From Calcarisporiella thermophila CBS 279.70 (Eukaryota; Calcarisporiellomycota), in NCBI RefSeq assembly GCF_041956535.1, contig NW_027192213.1:218998-245415 (forward strand): DNA of 26,418 nucleotides. The letters run 5' to 3'. The notes under the pieces are model-generated. The model did not search any database, was not told where the DNA came from, and saw only the letters and a program-made list of their open reading frames with translations. Each line of letters starts with the position of its first letter. Position 1 is the stretch's first letter. Positions 1 through 9,526 of the stretch are shown here, in pieces. The position numbers and the translations under genes are program-made.

Positions 1-219
1 ATATGAGGACGGTGTGGGGTAATCCATAATTAGCACCTCTGACTCGTGTATGTTAAAGTAGAATGGAGTCACTTGCAAATTATTGGCCCAATTATTTGTA
101 GTCTAAAATATTTAGGCAGTTGAAAAAATTAGGCCAGAATATGATTTTTTTTCTCCTGCTTAACTGAATAACGAAGGATGAACAATATATTCCGAGTTTC
201 CGAGGGGTATGATGAGCAT
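1..219. other. 3' flank of unit 1
   Basis: AT-rich sequence downstream of the unit 1 stop codon. I see no gene, RNA or array relic here. Confidence 0.5.
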
Positions 220-2000
220 TTATTTTTTCTTACGCTTGGCCGATTTAGTAACTGGCTTATTGACACTCTCCAATACTTCTCTCGAGAACACGGCTGACTT
301 CATCTGCTCGAGAGCTTCTGCGATTTGCTGCGCGAGCCACTTCTCTATGATTCCTTTGGTTTGGAGAGAACGAAGTTCTTCCAGTATTTGGAGTAACTCC
401 ATAAAGAGCTTGCGTCGCCTCGTGGTGTCGGGCAATGATGGACATATGCACTTACAACTCTCACAAATTAGCTGTGCCGTGGTAAAAGGATAGTCTTTGC
501 ACCAACGTTGAGTACGCACAGCGTATTTCAACGACTTGATACAATTTACTAGTCCCTGTTGAAAATAAAATTAGAAAAATAATGAGCACTATATAAATTG
601 AGTGTAAAGAAAGCAGGACGGATAAACGCTTGCCTTGGCGTACTCATCAATTGCTTTAGCCTTCAATTGTTTCATCAGATCTGTTTCTAATCTACCGGGT
701 GGGGCATCCGACTTGATAAATTGTCGCCACACCGCACACCAGTAGGTCCAGAAAACACAATCAACACCAGCAGGGCAATGTTTGAGCAAAACATCCTTGC
801 CACAAAATTGAACAAAGTCATTCTGCTCTCTCTGCAAAAATTCAACAATATCAACGAGTTGTTGGGCTACCTTGACATCGGGCAGGGTCCAATCAATATC
901 AGTGAGCCTCAATATTTTGTAGGAAAAGACGATTTCCGTCATAAAACGCAGCTACTTTGGTTGGTTTGATTCAGTGATCTGAGTTAGCAACGACAGAAAA
1001 TGGAGATCTATTACCAGCATAAACTTGTAGAGTTCGCTGTCGCCCTCGCCTACAGTAGGTTTGGGTGAATTATATATAGACTCTAAGCTTATTAGTATTG
1101 GCTTATTAAATCCGAATCTGTAATGCAATTCTCGTTTGCAAACACATGTCCTTTGAAGATAAAGGTGGTGTGTGAGCAGAGCTATTAGACTAGAAGTGAT
1201 TTAATTGTAGTCAAGTTTTCTCACCAAATTCTTCTTTGGAATTCAACTTGTACGAGATCTTTCTTGTTGGTATCGTCTTTATCCATTCGAAGAGTTAGAG
1301 CCATTAGCGCGGCTAGCGAGTAGAAATTATATGCATCCTCAAACCGAGCAAGCCAGCGCATACAACCCTCCATATTCAGAAAGGCTAGCACTATTTCAGA
1401 GGAAGGATTATCGAACACTTCTTCTAAAGAGCGCCTTGCTTGTGCAAGTAAACTCCCCATAGCTAAGTGAAGATCTCTTTTTACATATGTCTGTGGATGA
1501 GTCATCAGCAAATGGAGGGCTGAAAAAGCAATTGCAGTATGGACTAATGCTGGCTCTAGTTCATCGCGGTAATAGCTCTCGAGGAAACTCGCTCGTTTTG
1601 GATGCATCACATGAATAAAGCAATCGCTCACGTAGATGTGGAAGAGGTAGTCAGCGAGTGTCCGATTTATGTTGAAAGCTTTGGTTGCTAATTGGAATGT
1701 CTTATCTTCGATCGGTTTCGGTATATACCAAACTTTGAAATAGGTGCAGCGACGTGTTTGTGGTGCATTACCACCGAATATTGGTAATGTAAAATCAAAT
1801 TTTCGATTGTCTGCCGATTTTCCCTCAATGACAAATTGAGCACTAAGGAGTCGGTGCAGTTCGGTGAGAGTATTCAATCTGAGCTGGTAGCTCAATGAAT
1901 TTGTCATGACCGATCGAAGATCTTCGAGATCATATTCAGCCTGGTCGTTTTCCCCAAATGCGTTAGCTTCTTGGATATCTGAGTCAAAGGTAACATGCAT
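220..2000 (-). CDS. Array unit 1: MHR-like regulator paralogue, 4 exons
   Basis: Exons read from the sequence are 2000-1225, 1150-1015, 951-634 and 555-220 (776/136/318/336 nt), giving a 521-aa protein. Exon 1 carries the part resembling the fungal transcription-factor middle homology region: YLFHIYVSDCF, ESYYRDELEPALVHTAIAFS, and the terminal RRIW that is split by intron 1. Exon 3 carries the family block FIKSDAPPGRLETDL. No Zn2Cys6 cluster is present. The chosen start is the first ATG after an in-frame upstream stop, which leaves the N-terminus about 24 residues shorter than in the other units. Intron 3 uses a GC donor (AAG|GCAAGC), supported because it makes exon 3 exactly 318 nt as in the siblings. 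The C-terminus ends in a basic tail (TKSAKRKKK), unlike the RRIAIKP-type ends of most other units. A nuclear role is inferred only from the family resemblance. Confidence 0.75.
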
Positions 2001-2664
2001 TTCCTTGGTATAGAATACAATAGTGGAATGGCAAATAAGCTCAAGGAGACTGTTTCTAATTCTGATATATCAGGTATTGACAAATTCGGAAATAGTATGG
2101 CAGAGAGTTGGAAATTGACTTTAGGGTTCATTTAGGATGAATTCCGTCAAAAATATTTGTGTCCGAGATATAAACTAGTTCATTTTCTTGGTTCCCATCG
2201 ATGACATTATGTATATCACTACACTACCCCTGATACATATAAAGTGATGGACTCTTTTAGCGATAAATGAGCAACCACTTTTTTCGCTGTCATAAATGAT
2301 TTACGACTTAGTTTGGACGCATTAAACTCCTCTCTTGCAAATATAGCCATCCTCATCTCCTCCAATTCTTTGACCATTCAGCTCGTGGGCCTTTAATCAA
2401 TTTTCCTCCCTGTTTTCGTGTGACTTCAATACCTACACCTGCACTGACTCCTAGAAATCCTGCGTCTAATCCCGAGGTCAAAGTGTGGCTAGGCTGCGAA
2501 CATATTGTTTACGAGAGGTATTGGAGTGTTTGTAGAGGAGTAAATTTTGTACTAAGAAAAGAAGCAAGGGACATATCGGATGGTAAAATTGCAATTTATT
2601 GACTCTTAGATTATCTAAATACTTGAAATAAAGTGTGCAGGTGCAAGACAGGATGAGTGATTAA
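2001..2664. other. Intergenic between units 1 and 2
   Basis: This holds the unit 1 upstream region and, at about 2296-2480, a degenerate copy of array exon 4 (listed separately). No intact gene is visible. Confidence 0.6.
2296..2480 (-). pseudogene. Relic of an array exon 4
   Basis: The stretch aligns by eye along its length with exon 4 of units 2 and 3. The anchor is gacttcaatacctacacctg, next to gcactgactcctagaaatc, against gacttcaataactccaacac and gcactaactcacggaaag in unit 3. Further matches lie on the lower-coordinate side (actcctctcttgcaaatata against attcctctctagaatataca). The reading frame is disrupted. No exon 1-3 remnant is recognisable next to it, so it looks like the 3' end of a mostly deleted array member. 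Confidence 0.6.
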
Positions 2665-4502
2665 TTATGTTTCTGACGATTTTACTGCTATACGTCGTAA
2701 TTTGGGTATGTGCATGGCTCCCAGCTCTTCTGCAGAAAATACATCTGACCTTATCTGCTCGAGCACACTGATTATTTGGCATGCGATCCATTGCTCTAAT
2801 ACTCCCTTGTTTTCAAGCGACTTCAAAGCCTCCAACACCTGCACTAGCCTCTGGAAAATCTGGCGACGTATCTTGATATCAGAATGGATGCGGACTATTA
2901 GTTTGGTGTTTTCACAAACTGAGTGAATATTTAAAAGCGGATAATTATCACACCAGCACTGTGACCTAATCACGGCTTCGATTACTGCTATAGTTTTAAA
3001 TAACCCCTGGATAATCATGGCTAAACTTTAGAATCTCCTGTAAGGTCACAAAATAACTGTTTTGCTACCTTTATGAACTCTTCCAGAGCTTTCTCTCGCA
3101 TTTGCTGCATCAGGTCCGTTTCTAATCTTCCCGGGGGGGCGTCTGACTTAATGAACTGACGCCAAAGATTACACCAATCGGTCCAGAAATTGCAGTGGAG
3201 TTCAGACAGGTGGTAATTGTGCGCAATATTCTCACCACAGTATTTCAACGTTTCTTTGTGATCCCTTTGCAAAAATGCGGCAATACCAACGAGCTGCTGG
3301 ATGATGAGATCATCGGAAAGGGACCAGTCAATATCTCGAAACTCGAGAAGTTTGACGTTGAATTGGATTCCCGTCAGAATATACACCTATCGTGATATGA
3401 TAGAAATGAAGTCTCTTTTCAGCAATAACTTAGTGTACAACCCATTACCAGCGTCAATTTATATAGCACCCTATCGCTGTTCATTACTGTGGGTTTAGGA
3501 GATCGTATGACTAAATCCAAGCTGATCAACTCTGGTTTATCAAATCCAAATCTATAAAACATCTCACGATGGCACAATTTTGTCCTATATATATATAGAT
3601 GTCAAGATACAATGTCTACATCAAGTAGACCCCAAACAAGAGGTTTTTTGCTGTTCTAACCAGATTCTTCTTCGGAATTCTATCTCAAATGGGTCTCTCA
3701 TACTCGAATCATCCTTGTCCATCTGGAGTGTTAATGCCATGAGAGCAGCTTGCGAATAAAGCGTATATGCGTCCTCAAAACGAGCAAGCCACGTCATAGT
3801 GGAGTCCATATTAAGGTAGGCAATGACTATCTGAGGCGAGGGTGTATCGAATGCATCCTCCAACGACTGCTTCGCCTGTACAAGTAGACTCCCTATTGCG
3901 GAATGAAGCTGCTTCCTAATGGGAGTCTGTGGATGTGCCAGTAGCAAGTGGATAGCCGAAAGAGCAACTGCAGTGTGAACGAGTGCTGGCTCGAGCTCAT
4001 TGTGGTAATAACTCTCAAGAAAAGAAGCAGGATTTGGGTGTACATTGCGTGTAACGCAGCCGCTTGCATAGATGTGAAAGAGATAGTCTGTTAGTCTGCG
4101 TTTAACGGTGGTTGATTTCTTTGTCCAGCGAAATTCATTGTTTTCAAATGGCTCTGGCGAAGAGCGGATTTTAAAATAGGTGCAGCGACGAATTGGTTCA
4201 CTCTCATAAATATAGTTAGGTAACTGAAATTGGAAAGGTAGATCGAAGAGTGGTTTATTTTCAGTTATATACTGAGCGCTGAGGAGACGATATAGATCGG
4301 TTAGCGAGTTCAGTCTAAGCTGGAATCGTAAAGCATCTGCAGAAAAGAGACAGTCATATGAATTCGAATCTTCCTCATGAAATTCTTTTACAACATCAGG
4401 TGAGGATGCAACATAGGCGACAATAGAAGATACATCTTCTGGCTGGGAAGTTACTAAATGTGGATTGGCAGGTTCAATAAATGGCACCTCACTCTTGAAC
4501 AT
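2665..4502 (-). CDS. Array unit 2: MHR-like regulator paralogue, 4 exons
   Basis: Exons are 4502-3661, 3584-3449, 3386-3069 and 3006-2665 (842/136/318/342 nt), giving 545 aa. All three introns are GT-AG (76, 62 and 62 nt). Exon 1 holds an acidic N-terminus without cysteine clusters, QLRLNSLTDLYRLLSAQY, YLFHIYASGC, ESYYHNELEPALVHTAVALS, and EFRRRIW at the intron 1 boundary. Exon 2 gives RFGFDKPELISLD and SPKPT. Exon 3 gives DIDWSLSDD, then CNFWTDWCNLWRQFIKSDAP. Exon 4 is a mainly helical-looking segment ending KLRRIAVK. Its exon lengths are identical to those of unit 3. Function as a transcriptional regulator is inferred from the middle homology region. The apparent lack of a DNA-binding domain leaves a co-regulator or inhibitor role open. 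Confidence 0.8.
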
Positions 4503-5626
4503 TATGATACATTAAAAAGAATTGTACAGAGTCTTGGCAGGTCAAAATTTGATGAAGAGATTTTTTAAGTTTGCTCACGATTAAAGCGTAGTTGTCTTTG
4601 CAGACATATTGACTAATCTAACTGGTGGGTAGATTTTCGCTTAGATTTAAATACACTATGCAAGTGTGTATGGTTCTCCTCCTAAATAAGAAGCGAGCTT
4701 TGTTAGAATAGCAAAACTGCCTCTACTCCAGTTTTAATGCAACACCGCTATAGTATATGAAGCCACTGTCGAGCTTTCTAAGGGCAGCATTCTCAATAAT
4801 CTTCCATGTGCACAGACTGAGATGCTCTCAGAGATTAAAATTACATGGAAATTGAATGGCAATATATTTCCTTGATCAAATCGACCATCATGTATATTTT
4901 TTATAAAAACAATTCTGCTGCAGCTGCTCAGACTTGTGCAATTATTTTCCAAGTGAAATTAGAGCGGTAGAATACCACCCAGAAAAAATATGCACTGATT
5001 CCATATGCGGACATAAGTAAGTTAACAGTTTGGTTGATCAAACTGAATATATAGTATCATCTCATTCCAATTGCTAAGAAAACTCGCAGTAATGGAAATA
5101 TCGATAAGAACTAGCAATTACTAGGAAACTTTACTGCTATACGTGGTAATTTAGCCTGGTATTTGGATGTGGAAAGAATTATTCAAAGCCCAATATTATA
5201 TCTCCCCCATATTTCATAGCTTACGGTAAATTTTAATTTGGCCTCGAATATATTTTTTAATATTTTTAGATATTATGCGAAGCATGATTTAATGGATAAA
5301 GGGTTTATTGTATCAACTGGTTTCATTTTCCATTGTTTCTTGCTCCAAGGAAATCGTATATTTCGCATGATACTTTATTGGCTCGGTATTCAACACTATT
5401 AACGTTTGCTATAAATTTAGAGAAATAGAACACAAGTATTATAAACAATTTGAGATGTTGTGTTGCACGATATCAAGCATGAAAAAATATGAAAGTTAGT
5501 TTCCTGTACAGAGCATGATGCAAAATGAAGCAACGTTAAAGGTATAGTGGTGAGTATGTATTATGTAAATCATAAAAAGTCGTAATCAGTTACAAGAAGA
5601 ATATATAGCATTCGAATTTTAATTCG
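4503..5626. other. Intergenic between unit 2 and the kinase gene
   Basis: AT-rich region with no convincing open frame. It contains one short array relic at 5129-5152 and otherwise nothing I recognise. Confidence 0.5.
5129..5152 (-). pseudogene. Short relic of an array exon 4 3' end
   Basis: The stretch tttactgctatacgt-g-gtaattta matches the end of exon 4 of unit 2 (tttactgctatacgt-c-gtaattt) almost base for base. On the minus strand it still reads KLPRIAVK against KLRRIAVK. Similarity stops on both sides. It is best read as the scrap of a lost array member between unit 2 and the kinase gene. Confidence 0.5.
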
Positions 5627-7383
5627 CTAGTATTTGATCTTCTGGAGTAGTAGTCGCTGAGCTTGCTTTTCTGTTTCTAAAAACTCTAGCACTTCAGATG
5701 CTGTGGGACGTATTTTAGGGTCATCACTGAGCATGCGCTTTCCAATTTCACCTAGGAAAATTAAATTCTGTATAATGGAGAACACATGGTATATGGAAAA
5801 GAAAAATACTCACCGAGTTTCGAAAGTAGATTTAATTCTTGAAGAGTTCTGCCTGCACTGTATATATCAGCTGGAAATCCATGGGGCTCGTGTCGTTCAA
5901 CCTCGGGTGCAATAAAAGTCTCAGTTCCAGCACCACTTTGTGTTTGCCTATCTTGGATTTCCTCAGCAAGATCGAAATCAAGTAAAACCCAGCTACCGAA
6001 GAAGATAAATAGATCGATAAGGGTAAAATGATTGTGTTGAAAAAACTGTTAAATTATCGCTTTTGCTTCTCACTATATCCGATATTGTTTGGTTTGATAT
6101 CATGATGAATAATACCGCGGGTGTGTAGGGAATTCAATGCAAAAAACAAATCTTTCATAAAGCCTTCTACAGTAAGCTTGGACAAAGACAATAAATAAAA
6201 GAAAAAGAGTAGGAAAAAGAGTAAAAATAATAGTCAATACTTTGAAAAGATCTCTGCCGTAAACTTCTACTTTATCTAAGATCATGCCGTAACAACCATT
6301 AAGCAATAAAGTATCGTAAAGCCGCACAATATTTGGCGGGTCCTAAAAAGCATGTCAGTGTAGCGGTGCGAAGGGCTAAAACAAAAAGCAATAAATACCT
6401 GGAGTTTTTGAAGTAAAGAAATTTCATGCCCTTTTCCAAGCCTAACTACAAATGCGAATGACTGCTCTCTATGAACTACATGGAACACGCGTGTATGATC
6501 ACTCTATTGTGAAATATGTATTTGATTATTAAGATCAATTTTTATGTAACCACAGGATAAGAAAAAGCTAAATCTTACCTTGTGTATAGTACCGATATAA
6601 TGGTAACCACATTTTTGTAAAAGAGGTAACATAGACATAGATATATCAGTTATAGATTAGCGATCACTTCCGCTGCCATAATTTTCTGATCCTTGTTTCC
6701 TTTTACCACCTATTGTGTCTTTTCCTTTCTTTGAGGGAGTAAATTTCGAGCCTCCAGGACGCGATTCCAACTGCATTTGAGGAGGAGGATATCGATCTTT
6801 ACCGAAAAATATGAGTTAGATCATAAAGTATCCGGTAAAACAATTGAATACCCATTGTTATCGGGCCTCGTTTACCGGCAAGTTTTTGGACTGTGAGCAT
6901 TGTTTCTCTGATACACCCAAGAATGAAGCTACTGATTGAAAATATGATCTAGGTTGAGCGAGGTTATCAAATTGACTTCTAGCTCTCCTTTAAGCAATTG
7001 CTCAAAGAGACAGAAGTTGAAGTGTGAACCATTTATTCCCTGGCGCTCTCCTATTGGTTTCATCTCAAATTCATACCCGCCATTCGTGGAGAGCAGAAGA
7101 CCATATGCTCTGAGTTCAATAGCACCATCGGGGACTCTCGTTGCCATTTTCTCTAGTGAATGACGCAGCAACTTTAACAAAATTTTCTCTTCATATATTC
7201 CAAAAGCCCAGCAATTTGTTAGACATGCTTTTGTTGAGCTTCTTAAAAACGCTTCTATTTGTCAACTCATTAGGAACTCACTTCATGCAGTGCTCTTTCT
7301 GTAATACACTCTTCATCTAATTTGCTGAATGCTTGGGAGTCCGGCATTTGGCTAAACGGGAACGAGTCGAAGATGTCATTCAT
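5627..7383 (-). pseudogene. Protein-kinase-like gene with an in-frame stop
   Basis: Supported exons: 7383-7282 (MNDIFDSFPF start), one from about 7186, one ending at 6852, 6796-6579, 6503-6399, 6342-6241, 6176 to about 6067, 5992-5814 and 5751-5627. The kinase C-lobe is clear: catalytic loop GIIHHDIKPNN (HHD for HRD), LLDFDLAEE (DFD for DFG), TFIAPEV, ADIYSAGRTL, and DPKIRPTASEVLEFL. N-lobe pieces include GHEISLLQKL and PPNIVRLYD, but the usual A-x-K of beta 3 reads FAFVV, so the lysine seems lost. TAA at 6659-6657 lies in frame inside the exon 6796-6579, and no splice site removes it. The frame change near 6930-7000 needs either an implausibly short (28-nt) intron or a frameshift. The splice around 6067 appears to need a GC donor. 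Translation from an internal ATG at 6638 could still make a kinase-domain protein. Confidence 0.6.
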
Positions 7384-7443
7384 ACTTCTTATTTATGTCT
7401 TCTGTTAGTCATAAAAATGGCAGGTGCATCTGTATGAAGATAA

Positions 7444-9279
7444 TTACATATTATTTGGCCTTATTGCTATACGCCTAAGTTTAGGCGGACGTATAGCCTT
7501 CAATTCCTCTCTAGAATATACAACTGATTGCACATCCTCAAGTGTATTGATTATTTGGCTTATAGACCATTGCTCTATGACTCCCTTGTTGTCGAGTGAC
7601 TTCAATAACTCCAACACTTGCACTAACTCACGGAAAGCCTTACGCCTAATATTGATGTCAGGATGGACGTGTATTATAAACTTGGAGTTCTCACAAATTT
7701 TATGTACGCTACTAAAAGGATAATTATAGCACCAGCTCTGTGACCTAATTACTCCCTTAATTAAGGTTATAGAATTGGACAATCCCTGGAACATTACACT
7801 TGAGGATTAGAATCTACGTTGAGCGCATGAGAAAATTGCGTTGTTACCTTTAAGAACTCTTCAAGAGCCTTTTCTCGCATTTGCTTCATCAAATTCGTCT
7901 CTAATCTACCTGGAGGAGCATCTGACTTGATGAATTGACGCCAAAGATTGCACCAATCACTCCAGAAATTACAGCGGAGCCCAGAGAGGTGAAATTTTCG
8001 GAGAATATTCTCACCGCAGTACTGTAACGTCTCGACATGATCACTTTGCAAAAATGCAGCAATATTGACCAGCTGTTGGATGATGAGATCATCGGGAAGT
8101 GACCAGTCTATATCTCGTAGTTCAAGGAGTTTAACATTTAGCTGGATCGATAGCATAAAGAAAAGCTTCCATAATTTGTCACTGGGTTAGTAACAATTAG
8201 TAACAGCAACCTTTGAAATAATTTACCAGAGTTAATTTATAAAAGTCTGCGTCGTCTAATGTTACTGTTGGCTTTGGAGATCGGATGATTATATCCAGGC
8301 TAATCAGCTCTGGTTTACCATATCCAAATCTATAATCCAATTCACAGTAGCAAATATAAGCCCTAGATATATAATATAAACCTGTTAATTGATGCAATCA
8401 ATTAGGTACCAAAAATTATATGTATTAATTTTCTAACCATATCCTTCTTCGAATTTCAATTTCTACCGGATCCCTCACATTTGGGTTATCCCTATCCATC
8501 TGGAGCGCAACTGCCATGAGTACGGCTTTGGAATGAAATCGATAGGCCTCCTCAAAGCGCGATAGCCATGTCATACAAGAATTGAAATTAATAAAAGTAG
8601 CGACTATCTGAAGTGAGGGCGTGTCAAATGCATCCTCTAACGATTGTTTCGCCTTGGAGAGTAAACACCCTGCTGCAGATTGAAGCTGCTTTTTTAAAGA
8701 TGACAGCGGATGTGCCAATAGCAAATGAATAGCAGCGAGAGCAATTGCACTGTGGACAAATGCTGGTTCAAGTTCATTGTTGTAGTAACTCTCGAGAAAG
8801 CACGCGGGATTTGGTATTAACTTGTCTGTAACACAGCCACTTATGTAGGTGTGAAAGAGATAGTCTGTAAGTCTTTGATCGTTGATGGTAGGTCTCTTTG
8901 TCCAAATGATATCCTTATATTCAATCGGTTTTGGAATTTGGCCCACCCTAAAGTAGGTGCAGCGTCGGATAGGCCTGTTACTACCTATATAGTCTGGTAC
9001 CTGTAAGTTGAAAGAGAGATTGGGTAATGATTTTCCTTCAATTACAAATTGAGCACTAAGAAGACGATGCAGATCAGTGAGCGAGTTTAGTCTAAGCTGA
9101 AAGCGTATTGCATCTGGTGTAAAGAAGATGCTGTATGGATCAGTGTCTTCATCACTATCATCAATAATAGCATCAAGTGCGGGTGTGACACAGAAGATGC
9201 CTTGAGATTCATCCGAATACTGGGACGCCACCAAGCCCAGACCGGCATGGTCATGAAGAGAGATCTCTCCTTCACTCAT
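7444..9279 (-). CDS. Array unit 3: MHR-like regulator paralogue, 4 exons
   Basis: Exons are 9279-8438, 8362-8227, 8165-7848 and 7785-7444 (842/136/318/342 nt), giving 545 aa, the same lengths as unit 2. The start MSEGEISLHD is the first ATG of the open frame. Exon 1 has a D/E-rich stretch (DDSDEDTD) before QLRLNSLTDLHRLLSAQF, then YLFHTYISGC, ESYYNNELEPAFVHSAIALA, and RRRIW. Exon 2 reads RFGYGKPELISLD. Exon 3 reads IDWSLPDDLIIQQLVNIAAF and CNFWSDWCNLWRQFIKSDAP. Exon 4 reads WCYNYPF, HKICENSKFIIHVHPDI and LRRIAIRP. The introns are 75, 61 and 62 nt. In exon 3 it is the closest visible relative of unit 2, although the kinase gene lies between them. No Zn2Cys6 motif or membrane segment is seen. 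Confidence 0.8.
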
Positions 9280-9526
9280 TTGAGTATATTAAACAGAAAC
9301 CGAAGAGGTCTTGGCAATTGCCGGTGGAAATGTTAAAGAGTGGCTGAGAAATCCAATTGAAAAATTCAACTTCAGCAAGATAATTAGCAGGATGTCGCTC
9401 AGATTTATTTTCAATTAAGACTTCTACTATAACGAATATCTTGAGTTAACCGGTTTTATCTGCTACAAAATTATAGTAGTGCTGCTGAAGCGACTTTGTT
9501 ACTAAATCAGAAACATCTGTAAATAG

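Noticed and set aside
209-969. Plus-strand open frames opposite unit 1 (209-493, 721-969), and similar ones opposite other units (2657-2926, 7424-7723, 9902-10120)
   Set aside because: They are antisense shadows of exons 3 and 4, whose minus-strand reading is conserved across seven copies with matching splice sites.
1904-2131. Minus-strand frame overlapping the unit 1 start, considered as an upstream exon
   Set aside because: It is out of frame with exon 1, has no convincing donor, and nothing similar precedes the other units.
6929-7281. 27-28-nt introns to join the kinase 5' exons
   Set aside because: All other introns here are 55 nt or more. A longer first intron (7281-7187) fits phase better, and the second case is left unresolved.
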